32,865 bases of DNA, from assembly GCA_944387535.1 (NCBI GenBank), contig CALXFI010000011.1, positions 1 to 32,865 of the forward strand, read 5' to 3'. The position numbers and the translations under genes are program-made. Shown here one piece after another: positions 24,433 through 32,303 of the stretch. This DNA is from an uncultured Clostridia bacterium. GTDB lineage: Bacteria > Bacillota > Clostridia > TANB77 > CAG-508. The notes under the pieces are model-generated. The model did not search any database and had not been told where the DNA came from. It saw only the letters and a program-made list of their open reading frames with translations. Each line of letters starts with the position of its first letter. Positions within the stretch are counted from its first letter, which is position 1.

Positions 24433-24834
24433 TTATTTTACTATCATAATTATTATACCTATAACAATTGCTATTACTCCTGCAATTATAGGCATTATAT
24501 TCTTTCCCTCATAAATTTCAGTTGGATTATTGGGATTATAATGTATTTGTACTGTTTGTCCCACAAAAACTGCTCTTTTGTTTGAATTAGATTTTCTTAC
24601 ATATTTATTCTCACCCACATAATATTCATATACTGGATATAAACTTACTTCTCCACTTGTTCCAAAACTAAATCCATTGTGATTATAATCATTATTTGTA
24701 TGATAATTTCTTTCTCCTGAAACATCAACTACTGTAGCCATTGTAACTCCTGTACATACTTTTCTTTGCCTAACACTTAAAATAACTACTATAATTCCAA
24801 CAATTAAAAATACTAGACCAAGAAGAATCTCCAT
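24433..24834 (-). CDS. DUF3592-like two-helix membrane protein
   Basis: A 133-residue protein with a hydrophobic helix at each end (about 3-20 and 112-132) and a beta-rich middle (YPVYEYYVGENKYVRKSNSN, then VGQTVQIHYNPNNPTEIY). The V-G-x-x-V-x-I-x-Y-NP-x-NP segment is the hallmark of DUF3592-type proteins, whose function is unknown. GGAGG lies before the ATG. It sits between thyA and dfrA, about 96 bases after thyA, the gap being filled by short repeats. Confidence 0.75.
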   Translation of the reverse strand: MEILLGLVFLIVGIIVVILSVRQRKVCTGVTMATVVDVSGERNYHTNNDYNHNGFSFGTSGEVSLYPVYEYYVGENKYVRKSNSNKRAVFVGQTVQIHYNPNNPTEIYEGKNIMPIIAGVIAIVIGIIIMIVK

Positions 24835-24863
24835 TTTTATTTTCCTCCTTTATATTTTCTATG

Positions 24864-24896
24864 TGCTGTTTTTTGACCCCGTCCTGAAAAACAGCA
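24864..24896 (+). repeat. Third copy of the GACCCCGTCC hairpin element
   Basis: Same unit as 13422-13456: TGCTGTTTTTT, GACCCCGTCCTG, AAAAACAGCA. Self-complementary ends give a 9-bp hairpin. It lies in the gap between thyA and the DUF3592-like gene. Confidence 0.85.
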
Positions 24897-24931
24897 AGGC
24901 TGAAAGACATCAAGACTGAAAAACAACATTT
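24884..24931 (+). repeat. Three degenerate 16-bp tandem units next to the thyA stop
   Basis: CTGAAAAACAGCAAGG, CTGAAAGACATCAAGA and CTGAAAAACAACATTT follow each other. The first unit is the right arm of the hairpin element at 24864-24896, so the array looks as if it grew from that arm. It ends at the thyA stop. Confidence 0.55.
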
Positions 24932-25791
24932 TATTCTGCTACCGGTATTTTACCAATCTTAACTTCTTTTTGATAATCATATCCTTGTACTTCAAAATCT
25001 TCTACTTTAAAACTATAAAAGTCTTTTGTATCATTATGTATAACTAACTTTGGACAAACATCTACTGGTTTTGCTTCTTCTATTAATTTTTTAACTAAAG
25101 GAATATGTCTATCATATATATGACAATCTCCTATATTATGTGTTAAAGTTCCAACTTCTAAACCTGAAACTTGTGCAAACATATATTGAAGTGCTGCATA
25201 TTGCATAACATTCCATCCATTTGCTGTTAGCATATCTTGTGAACGCTGATTTAATATTAAATGTAATTTTCCTTCTTTTACAAGCCATTGTGTACCATAT
25301 GCACATGGTTCTAAGTTCATATCTTTTAATTCTGCATGATTAAATATATTTGTCATAATTCTACGACTAGATGTATCGTTTTTAAGTAAATAAAGTACAT
25401 AATCTACTTGGTCCATTTCTTTTAAACCTTGCTTTGTTTTAAACTTGTATTTTTTTCCTAATTGATAACCATAAGCTTTACCAATACTACCATTTTTATC
25501 TATCCATTGGTCCCAAATATGTGAGTTTAAGTCTTTTACATTATTTGATTTCTTTTGCCAAATCCATAATATCTCATCAATTGCTTTGTAAACTGTTTTT
25601 GAATTATTTCTAAGTGTTATCATTGGAAATTCTTTTCCTACATCATATTTATTACTAACTCCTACTATTGAAATATAATTAGCTTCACTTCCATCTTCCC
25701 ATCTTGTACGCACATTAGTTCCTTTTGAAGAATATCCATGTTCTAAAATTTCTTTGCATGTATCTATAAAATTTTTATCTGCTTCTGTCAT
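24931..25791 (-). CDS. thyA: Thymidylate synthase (ThyA)
   Basis: Methylates dUMP to dTMP with methylene-tetrahydrofolate, producing dihydrofolate. It is 286 residues. The catalytic Cys163 lies in LEPCAYGTQW, a divergent form of the usual LPPCH motif. The phosphate-binding arginines appear as SSRR (143-144) and NQRSQDML (Arg183), with GWNVMQYAAL and HNIGDCHIYDRH completing the site. Pro-Pro-Cys-His is replaced by Glu-Pro-Cys-Ala, as in some divergent bacterial and phage ThyA proteins. Start ATG with GGAGGAAAAC upstream, one base after the flavoprotein stop, hence coupled translation. dfrA follows two genes on. Confidence 0.92.
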   Translation of the reverse strand: MTEADKNFIDTCKEILEHGYSSKGTNVRTRWEDGSEANYISIVGVSNKYDVGKEFPMITLRNNSKTVYKAIDEILWIWQKKSNNVKDLNSHIWDQWIDKNGSIGKAYGYQLGKKYKFKTKQGLKEMDQVDYVLYLLKNDTSSRRIMTNIFNHAELKDMNLEPCAYGTQWLVKEGKLHLILNQRSQDMLTANGWNVMQYAALQYMFAQVSGLEVGTLTHNIGDCHIYDRHIPLVKKLIEEAKPVDVCPKLVIHNDTKDFYSFKVEDFEVQGYDYQKEVKIGKIPVAE

Positions 25792-25792
25792 T

Positions 25793-27235
25793 TTAGTTTT
25801 CCTCCTTTTTTTCTAACTCTACCAAGTTTCTTGCCATTTGAACACCTGCTGCTGATGCCATCATTAATCCTCTTGTCATTCCTCCGCCATCTCCTATGCA
25901 ATATAAGTCTTTGACACTTGTTTCAAAGTTTTCATCTATAAAAACTTTATTACTATAGAATTTTATTTCTGGTGCATATAGTAAATTATGTGGATCTGCA
26001 AATCCTTCTATAATCTTATCCATTGCACTTATAAATCTTAATATATCTGTCATTGTTCTATATCCTATTGCAAAAGTAATATCTCCTGGTACTGCTGATT
26101 TTAATGTTGGAACAACTTCATTGTTATCTAATTCTTCTTGCCATGTACGTTTTCCTCTTCTAATATCTCCTAAACGCTGTACTAAGATAGCTCCATTTCC
26201 TAATTCATTTAAGTTTTTAGCTACATTTTTACCATAATCTATTGGCTTATTAAATGGATGTTTAAAATTATGTGACACAAGTATTGCTAAATTTGTATTT
26301 GTACTTTTCTTGTCTTTATATGAGTGTCCATTTACTAATGATAAATTATCATCATAAACTTCTTCTGATACAAATCCACTAGGATTTTGGCAAAATGTTC
26401 TTACTTTATCTCTAAATGGATATGGTCTTCCTATAAATTTTCCTTCATATAAATACTTATTTACGTCTTTCATAACTTCATCTTTAAGTTCATATCTTAC
26501 ACCAATATCTACTGCTCCTGGCTCTGTTTTTATTTCATATTTGTCACACATATTAGATAACCAATCTGCACCTTTTCTTCCAACAGCTAAAACTACTTTT
26601 TTAGCTAGAAGCTCTTCCTTTTCTTCAGGCTTATTTGCGTTTCTGATTCTTACGCCTTTTATTTGGTTATCTTCTATTATTAGGTCTTCTACTACTGTTT
26701 CATATTTCATTTCAATGTTATTTTCTTCTAAAAAGTCTTGAATTTTTTTATATATTTCGTGGCTTTTCTCTGTTCCTAAATGTCTTATTGGGATACCTAT
26801 TAAATTAATATCCTCTTTTGCGGCTTTTCCCTTTAATTTATCAATTTGTTCTTTATATTTTGTTCCTTCTAAATGTTTATCTGCTCCAAATTTTAAATAA
26901 ACACTATCTGCATAATCAATTAATTCTTTTGTTTTTTCTACTCCTACATATTTATGTAAGTTTCCTCCAACATAAATATCATCATCTTCCTTATTATATA
27001 GAGAAAGTTTACCGTCTGAAAATGCTCCCGCTCCTGAAAATCCACTTGTTATATTACAATATGGTTTACATTTGATGCATTCTCCCTTTTTTTCTACTGG
27101 GCAATAACGTTTTTCTACTGGTTTTCCTTCATCTATTAGTACTACATTTTTAGCCTTATTTTTTATAATTAATTCATAAGCTAAAAATATTGAACTAGGT
27201 CCCATTCCTACAACAATCAAATCGTACTTATTCAT
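25793..27235 (-). CDS. FAD-dependent dehydrogenase, COG2509 type
   Basis: A 480-residue flavoprotein. The dinucleotide fold opens at once: YDLIVVGMGPSSIFLAYEL (4-22). A cysteine group CPVEKKGECIKCKPYC (45-60) precedes SGFSGAGAFSDGKLSL, which is typical of the COG2509 group of uncharacterised FAD dehydrogenases. Near the C-terminus, YCIGDGGGMTRGLMMASAAGVQMA closes the FAD site. The cysteines might hold a metal or a redox centre, but this is not established. It starts a long transcript with thyA, the DUF3592-like gene, dfrA and splB. A link to folate or dTMP metabolism (flavin-dependent reduction) is only suggested by position. Confidence 0.85.
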   Translation of the reverse strand: MNKYDLIVVGMGPSSIFLAYELIIKNKAKNVVLIDEGKPVEKRYCPVEKKGECIKCKPYCNITSGFSGAGAFSDGKLSLYNKEDDDIYVGGNLHKYVGVEKTKELIDYADSVYLKFGADKHLEGTKYKEQIDKLKGKAAKEDINLIGIPIRHLGTEKSHEIYKKIQDFLEENNIEMKYETVVEDLIIEDNQIKGVRIRNANKPEEKEELLAKKVVLAVGRKGADWLSNMCDKYEIKTEPGAVDIGVRYELKDEVMKDVNKYLYEGKFIGRPYPFRDKVRTFCQNPSGFVSEEVYDDNLSLVNGHSYKDKKSTNTNLAILVSHNFKHPFNKPIDYGKNVAKNLNELGNGAILVQRLGDIRRGKRTWQEELDNNEVVPTLKSAVPGDITFAIGYRTMTDILRFISAMDKIIEGFADPHNLLYAPEIKFYSNKVFIDENFETSVKDLYCIGDGGGMTRGLMMASAAGVQMARNLVELEKKEEN

Positions 27236-27277
27236 AAAATCACTTTCCTTTATATAAATTCTCCAAAACCACTTTAG

Positions 27278-27306
27278 AGTATATCATAAGGTTTTATAAA
27301 TTTCTA
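27278..27306 (-). promoter_or_regulatory. Promoter of the flavoprotein-thyA transcript
   Basis: Minus strand: TAGAAA (27306-27301), 17 nt, extended -10 TGATATACT (hexamer 27283-27278). The same TAGAAA plus TGA-extended -10 pattern is seen upstream of fabH. Confidence 0.45.
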
Positions 27307-27313
27307 CAAAATT

Positions 27314-27508
27314 TTACAATTTATTTTTATTAATTTTTGCTTGTTTTAAAATGGAATATACTGTACTTCTCTTTACTTCTTTACAATGTCTTGATATAGT
27401 TATCTTTCCTGGTTTTGTTTTATGCTTATATTGATAGTGTCCTCCTGTTACTTTATACTTGTACCAACCATCATTAAGCAATATTCTTTCTACGTCTATA
27501 AACTTCAT
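27314..27508 (-). CDS. hicA: HicA-like mRNA interferase toxin, solitary
   Basis: 64 residues with the double-stranded-RNA-binding-like HicA fold: a helix (IDVERILLNDGW), the strand with TGGHYQYKHK including the catalytic His24 position of the family, then a strand ITISRHCKEVK and the helix STVYSILKQAKI. Known HicA proteins cleave mRNA and are held by HicB. AAGGTGG precedes the ATG. No hicB follows: only 78 bases separate it from the flavoprotein gene. None precedes: 160 bases with no frame. A strong promoter with a 25-bp palindrome lies upstream, suggesting tight repression by something encoded elsewhere. Confidence 0.8.
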   Translation of the reverse strand: MKFIDVERILLNDGWYKYKVTGGHYQYKHKTKPGKITISRHCKEVKRSTVYSILKQAKINKNKL

Positions 27509-27613
27509 GTGCCACCTTCTTCCTTTTTATGATCTTTAATTTTAATTGAATAATTTAGAATTAAATTTTGAATATAAAATTCAAGAAAAAATAATATAAA
27601 AAATAATGATTAA

Positions 27614-27642
27614 ATTATATCACCAATTTTGATATAATTCAA
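27614..27642 (-). promoter_or_regulatory. hicA promoter with 25-bp palindromic operator
   Basis: Minus strand: -35 TTGAAT (27642-27637), 17 nt, extended -10 TGATATAAT (hexamer 27619-27614). A perfect inverted repeat, ATTATATCA / TGATATAAT with a 7-nt centre (27614-27638), spans exactly from the -10 to the -35, so a dimeric repressor bound there would cover the promoter. Confidence 0.7.
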
Positions 27643-27669
27643 TCATTTTCGTTCGACAAAATTCGACAT

Positions 27670-28566
27670 TTACCACCACTTTGGCACATATTCTTCTTCA
27701 TGTTCTCCAAGTTCTTGTATGTATCCATTTTTAAAATCTAGCTCATCTATAAAATCTTCTATTTTTTTCCACTCTTCTTTTGTAAGTTTTCTATTTATTT
27801 CTTTATATTCTTCTTTTTCTTTTACTAAATATGTTGGAAAATATTGTGCCATAACACTTACATAATTTTCTTCATTTAAATTTTCTTTTATCCACTTTAA
27901 AACTTTTTTGCTATTTTCTATATTATTTGGTAAAACTAAATGCCTTACAATTATTCCTTTTTCCATTATGCCATTTTCATTTATTTTAGTTTTTCCTACT
28001 TGCCTTTGCATTTCTAATATTGCTTTTGTTGCAATCTCAAAATAATTATCTACTTTTGAATATTTTTTAGCTAATTCATCTTCTGCATATTTTAAGTCTG
28101 GCAAATAAACATCAACATATCCATCTAACATTTTTATAGTATCAACATTTTCATAAGCATTTGTATTATACACAATTGGAAGCTTTAGTCCGTTTTTCTT
28201 AGCTAATTTTATTGCTTCTATTATTTGAACAACATAACTAGTAGGTGTTACTAAATTTATATTTTCTACACCTTTTTCTTGTTGTTTTAAGAAAATACTC
28301 GCTAATTCTTCAATTGTTATTTCTTTCCCTTTTCCTTGTTGACTAATCTCATAATTTTGGCAAAATACACAATTTAAATTACAATTTGAGAAAAATACTG
28401 TCCCCGAGCCTTTAGTTCCACTAATACATGGCTCTTCAAAATTATGTGTTGAATAAAGTGCTATTTGCACTTTATCACTTGATTTACATCTTCCTATTTT
28501 TCCTTCTAATCTATTAACTCCACATTTATGAGGACATATTTTACATTGTTTTAACTGTTCTAACAT
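27670..28566 (-). CDS. Radical SAM protein, PflX (COG1313) type
   Basis: A 298-residue radical SAM enzyme of the pyruvate-formate-lyase-activase-like PflX group. N-terminal cysteines at 8, 11, 15 and 27 (CKICPHKC, GRCKS) form an extra metal-binding module. The SAM cluster motif is Cys62-x3-Cys66-x2-Cys69 (NCNLNCVFCQNYE). NLVTPTSYV, YNTNAYE, VDVYLPDLKY and RHLVLPNN follow in family order, and the end carries EYVPKWW. It begins two bases after the upstream anchored protein and shares its transcript. The substrate of PflX proteins is not established. Confidence 0.88.
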   Translation of the reverse strand: MLEQLKQCKICPHKCGVNRLEGKIGRCKSSDKVQIALYSTHNFEEPCISGTKGSGTVFFSNCNLNCVFCQNYEISQQGKGKEITIEELASIFLKQQEKGVENINLVTPTSYVVQIIEAIKLAKKNGLKLPIVYNTNAYENVDTIKMLDGYVDVYLPDLKYAEDELAKKYSKVDNYFEIATKAILEMQRQVGKTKINENGIMEKGIIVRHLVLPNNIENSKKVLKWIKENLNEENYVSVMAQYFPTYLVKEKEEYKEINRKLTKEEWKKIEDFIDELDFKNGYIQELGEHEEEYVPKWW

Positions 28567-28568
28567 TT

Positions 28569-29240
28569 TTACATTCCTTCAACTTTTTGTATAATCAAAT
28601 TATCATTTTCTTGTTTTAAATATACCTTCTTTTTAGTAAATCTATCTTTATTATTTTTTACAATCTCTTGTATTTTTGTTTCACTATCACTTGCTGCAAC
28701 CCTTCCTATCTCTTCATCATTTGTTGTTTTAATTATAACAGTATCTGCTTCTGAATAATCTTCCAAATATTCTATGATTTCTACTTCATATCCATTATCT
28801 GTTTTACTTATATTATCTAATAAAAAAGAATCCTCTTCTTGGTCAAATTCTACTTCTGTTGCTATATATTTATTAGTTTCACTATTATATTCAAAACTAC
28901 TATTTCCCTCTTTTGGAAATTCTTTATTAAAATTTTCTCCAAATATCTCTTTCGCTTTTTCTTCTATTTCCTCATATGTTACTTCATAATTTTCTAAATT
29001 GTTTTTTACTGCCTCCCATATCCATTTTTCATCTGCACTATTTATGTCTTGAAATTCTGGTAAAGCTTCTCCTGTTACCTCTTTCCACATGTATACTCTT
29101 GATATTGTCTCCTCTATTTTTTGTATTTCTTCAATGCTTACATTATTATTTTGATTATCTTTAATCCTTACATTTCTATATATTACCATTCCAACAAATA
29201 TAATAACCAAAAGTCCTATAATAATAAGCATTTTACGCAT
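28569..29240 (-). CDS. Single-pass anchored protein, unknown
   Basis: 223 residues that I do not recognise. One N-terminal membrane helix (about 4-22, LIIIGLLVIIFVGMVIY) after MRKM puts the rest outside, with no lipobox cysteine. The exposed part is very acidic, with a helical region (38-100) followed by a beta-type region (110-220; VATEVEFDQEEDSF, YEVEIIEYLEDYSEADTVIIK). GAGG lies before the ATG. It precedes the PflX gene by two bases, so the two are probably co-expressed, but there is no evident functional link. Confidence 0.65.
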   Translation of the reverse strand: MRKMLIIIGLLVIIFVGMVIYRNVRIKDNQNNNVSIEEIQKIEETISRVYMWKEVTGEALPEFQDINSADEKWIWEAVKNNLENYEVTYEEIEEKAKEIFGENFNKEFPKEGNSSFEYNSETNKYIATEVEFDQEEDSFLLDNISKTDNGYEVEIIEYLEDYSEADTVIIKTTNDEEIGRVAASDSETKIQEIVKNNKDRFTKKKVYLKQENDNLIIQKVEGM

Positions 29241-29338
29241 TTTCTTACCTCCATTTGTAATTTTCTTTTTTATTTTATCATATCATTTTTTTACTTACAA
29301 TATTCAGTTACAATTTTTTACTTTTTCTTAACACAAGA

Positions 29339-29367
29339 ATCACATAAGATAATACCTCTTATGTGAT
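29339..29367 (-). terminator. Hairpin downstream of the histidine kinase gene
   Basis: A perfect 11-bp stem, ATCACATAAGA / TCTTATGTGAT, with a 7-nt loop. On the minus strand it is followed by TCTTGTGTT, a weak U tract. It stands immediately beyond the dispersed repeat at 29369. Confidence 0.5.
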
Positions 29368-29368
29368 A

Positions 29369-29422
29369 GATGTGTCCCTTTTGCGACTTTTTTTTCGCAT
29401 AGGAAACGTCCCTAACGCGAAA
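29369..29422 (+). repeat. Dispersed ~54-bp element, copy 4 (end of histidine kinase gene)
   Basis: GATGTGTCCC, a TGCGA / TCGCA hairpin with a T-rich loop, AGGAAACGTCCC, CGCGAA. Unit spacing is 34 bases, as in the copy at 6368. It overlaps the kinase gene: the stop codon and the last two or three codons are supplied by the element. Confidence 0.8.
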
Positions 29423-31266
29423 TTGGCCAATCTATTTCTACCTTAAATAAATCACCATCTATTATAATATCAAATTTTCCTCCTTGAAGTTCTGTTAAGC
29501 TTTTTGCAATTGATAGTCCTAGTCCACTTCCTTCTGTATATCTTGATTTATCTCCTCTTACAAATCTTTGCATTAGCTCATCACTACTGATATTTAATTT
29601 ATCTTTAGATATATTTTTTATACTTATGTTTATATACTTCTTATTATCACTATTTTTATTATTTTCTACTATATCTATATATACTCTAGAACTTTCTAGT
29701 GCATATTTTGTAATATTGCTAAATAGGTTTTCTATTATTCTATATAAATATCTACTATCTGCTTTTATTTTTATATCACTTTCAGGCATTCCTACTTCTA
29801 TTTTTAAGTCTTTTTCTTCAAATCTGTCTTTAAATTCTCCTATTGTTTGATTAAATAGTTCTTTTATATCTATGCTTTCAAAATTTAATTTTACATTTCC
29901 TGAAGATACTTTTGATGCTTCTACTAAGTCTTCTGTTAATTTCTTTAACCTTTGTGATTTTTTGTCTAATATTTCTATATACTCTTTTACTTTTTCATCT
30001 TGTATATTTTCCTTTTTTAGTAAATCTACATAGTTTATTATTGATGTTAGAGGTGTTTTTATATCATGTGATACATTTGTTATTAATTCTGTTTTTAATC
30101 TTTCTGATTTTAAACTTTCTTTAATTGCATTGGAAAAACCACTTGCTATATCATTTACATATACAGCCATTTCTTTTAATGCTCCTCTTAGTTCTTCTTC
30201 ATTTAATCTTACATCATTTTTTCCTTCATATATATCTTTTAGAGCTTTTTTTATCTTTTCTTGGTCTAAGATATATTTTTTTATTTTATAATATGACCAC
30301 ACCCAAAATCCTATTAATAATATTATTGCTATTCCTGTATAGAATAAACAAGCTAGCATAACACTTACAACTATAAATAGTAAATAATACCAAAATAGTC
30401 TTTTATTTTCAGTTGTTTTTTCATCTAATGTGTCAAATAATATTTTTAGTTTATCAAAACACCATTTTCCTATTTTATATATTAAGAAGCTTTTTATAAA
30501 TTTCTTTGCTTTTAATCTTTTTATTGTTGTAACTCCAATTACCGCACACATTGCATAACATACTAAATATCCTAATGCTCCTACTATTAAAAAAACATAA
30601 TTAATTGTCCTACCTATATTTACTGTAACTGCTAAAGCAATACTTAATATCATTAAACATACAAACACAAGGACTTCATAAGGCACTTTATCTATTGAAT
30701 TTAATGATATTCCTTCTTCTCCTTCTTTATGTCCAATTGACCAAAATAGATATATTGCTATTACTAATAATAAACCTATACTTAATATAGTAGCATAAAT
30801 AGGTAGCGTTCTATTTTCTAACATATATGTGTATAGTGTTTCATTTAATCCATATGCTGAATATTCTTCTGTATTATTTACATCACATGAAGTATATATA
30901 TCATAGTCACTTATACTATAAGAGGTATCTGTTTGTTTTTCCATAGCATATATAAAACTATAATTATATTTTATATTTTCATTATCTAAATAGTTTATGT
31001 TTGTATCTACTACTCCATCTACATAATTCCAATATACTTTCTCACTTTTCATGTTTTGTTTTTCTTTCTCATAGTCTTCACTTTTTATGTTTGTGTACAT
31101 TGTATTTGTTCTTTTATCTACAATTATAAAATTAACATATGCTGGTATTCCTAAATAATAATTATTTGTTATTCTATAGTCTGTATAATAATAAGGTGTT
31201 TTTCCTTCTTCATTTATTTCTACAAAATTTGTGCTTTCGTCGTTTTTCTCTCTATTACAAGCTCCG
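29412..31266 (-). CDS. Sensor histidine kinase, main part (+1 frame)
   Basis: Main part of the kinase paired with the OmpR-type regulator at 31474. From the first ATG at 31100 it is 562 residues, but the frame is open to 31264 and joins the N-terminal piece (31255-31461) to give 682 residues. Counting from 31100: an extracellular segment (1-98), helices at about 99-121, 142-162, 167-190 and 235-270, a linker, then HisKA with the phospho-acceptor His344 (NVSHDIKTPL), the N box ENLFSNITKYA and the G box GSGLGLSIAKSL. The last codons (ISR, stop) lie in a dispersed repeat. Without a +1 shift this piece lacks its first membrane helix. The signal sensed is unknown. Confidence 0.85.
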
Positions 31267-31277
31267 AAGTCTATTTA
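31255..31277 (-). other. Candidate +1 frameshift site 2 (AGA CTT CGG AGC TTG TAA)
   Basis: The zero frame reads AGA (31272-31270), CTT (31269-31267), CGG (31266-31264), AGC, TTG, TAA (31257-31255). In the +1 frame a TAA lies just upstream and the frame is open below. Skipping one base at CTT-C-GGA joins the two kinase pieces into exactly 683 codons. The 11-mer AGACTTCGGAG is identical to that at 14989-14999. Confidence 0.6.
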
Positions 31278-31461
31278 CTATAAAATAAAAATATTCATTT
31301 GCAAATTGTTCACTTTCAAAATACTCTGTTCCACTTTTTGTGTCTCCATATTCGTTTAAAAATGATAAATGAAATATACTAAAAAATAAAACTGCAGCTA
31401 AAATCGGAATTAATATATAGCACAATATCTTTAGTACCGAAGAATTTCTAAACTTTTCCAT
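31255..31461 (-). CDS. Sensor histidine kinase, N-terminal part (zero frame)
   Basis: A 68-residue zero-frame product ending RLRSL. It contains the first membrane helix (about 11-31, ILCYILIPILAAVLFFSIF) and the start of an extracellular sensor segment (FANEYFYFIVN). It is 12 bases downstream of the response regulator, with AAAGGAGG before its ATG; the downstream piece has no comparable initiation site. In the +1 frame translation continues straight into the kinase (ACNREKNDES... then the Met at 31100). So this is the true 5' end of the kinase gene rather than a separate gene. Confidence 0.8.
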   Translation of the reverse strand: MEKFRNSSVLKILCYILIPILAAVLFFSIFHLSFLNEYGDTKSGTEYFESEQFANEYFYFIVNRLRSL

Positions 31462-31473
31462 ATATACCTCCTT

Positions 31474-32172
31474 TTATTTTTCATCTTCTATTTTATATCC
31501 AACTCCCCAAATTACTTTTAAGTATCTTGGTTCTTTTGGATTTATTTCTATTTTCTCTCTTATATGACGTATGTGCACTGCTATTATATTTTCTGCTCCA
31601 AATCCTTCTTCATTCCATACGTTTTCATAAATTTGTGGTATTGAATATACTTTTCCTTTGTTTGCAAGTAAAAATTTTAATATATTAAATTCTGTTGCTG
31701 TCAATTTTACTTCTTTTCCATCAACTGTTACTTTTTTAGTATCATCATCAACAACTAATCCTCCTGTTTTATATACATTACCATTTTCTTCTTTCTTTAA
31801 AGACCCAAAACTTACATATCTTCTTAAAACTGAATTTGCTCTTGCAATTAGTTCTAATGGATTAAACGGCTTTGTTATATAATCATCTGCACCTGAATTT
31901 AGCCCGCCTATTTTATCATAATCTTCTGATTTTGCAGATAACAATATTACTGGTATTGTCTTAGTCTTTCTTATTTCTTCTAATGTTTCTAATCCATCTT
32001 TTTTTGGCATCATTATATCTAATATTATTAGATGTATTTCATTGTTATTTACAATATCTAAAGCCTCTTCTCCATTATAGGCTTTTAAGATATTGTATCC
32101 TTCCTTCTTTAAATAAATTTCTATTGCTCCTACTATTTCCTTATCATCATCTACTACTAATATGTTATACAT
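31474..32172 (-). CDS. OmpR/PhoB-family response regulator
   Basis: 232 residues. Receiver domain (1-120): acidic pocket VVDDD, phosphorylation site Asp52 (LIILDIMMPKKDG), LLSAKSEDYD and ITKPFNPLELIARA. The C-terminal winged-helix DNA-binding domain (about 135-230) has LTATEFNILKFLLANKGKV and HIRHIREKIE ending in VIWGVGYKIE. It is the cytoplasmic partner of the membrane kinase encoded immediately downstream. AGGAGG lies before the ATG, with an extended -10 promoter about 40 bases upstream. Targets are unknown. Confidence 0.95.
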   Translation of the reverse strand: MYNILVVDDDKEIVGAIEIYLKKEGYNILKAYNGEEALDIVNNNEIHLIILDIMMPKKDGLETLEEIRKTKTIPVILLSAKSEDYDKIGGLNSGADDYITKPFNPLELIARANSVLRRYVSFGSLKKEENGNVYKTGGLVVDDDTKKVTVDGKEVKLTATEFNILKFLLANKGKVYSIPQIYENVWNEEGFGAENIIAVHIRHIREKIEINPKEPRYLKVIWGVGYKIEDEK

Positions 32173-32208
32173 AGTAACCTCCTAATACCTTTTATTTCCT
32201 ACATTAAT

Positions 32209-32217
32209 AGTATACCA
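32209..32217 (-). promoter_or_regulatory. Extended -10 promoter of the two-component operon
   Basis: TGGTATACT on the minus strand (32217-32209). There is no clear -35; the region 17 bases upstream is T-rich. It is about 37 bases before the response-regulator ATG. Confidence 0.5.
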
Positions 32218-32266
32218 CAGATTTTATTAATAAAAAATAGAGGAATTATTAATTTTTAATTAAGAA

Positions 32267-32303
32267 AAAGAAAAATAACAAGAAATCATTTCATTGTTAT
32301 TTT
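32267..32303 (-). terminator. Terminator overlapping the stop of the amidase gene
   Basis: Minus strand: AAAATAACAA, a 12-nt loop, TTGTTATTTT, then TTCTTTTTC. The rising arm contains the stop codon at 32297-32299. Confidence 0.75.

Noticed and set aside
27509..27669. hicB remnant upstream of hicA
   Set aside because: All frames are closed by stops within a few codons; the region is best explained as promoter and AT-rich spacer.
14985..31272. Reassignment of CGG to another amino acid as the explanation of the broken genes
   Set aside because: Reassignment would not change the reading frame, and malQ uses CGG at a conserved catalytic-site arginine.
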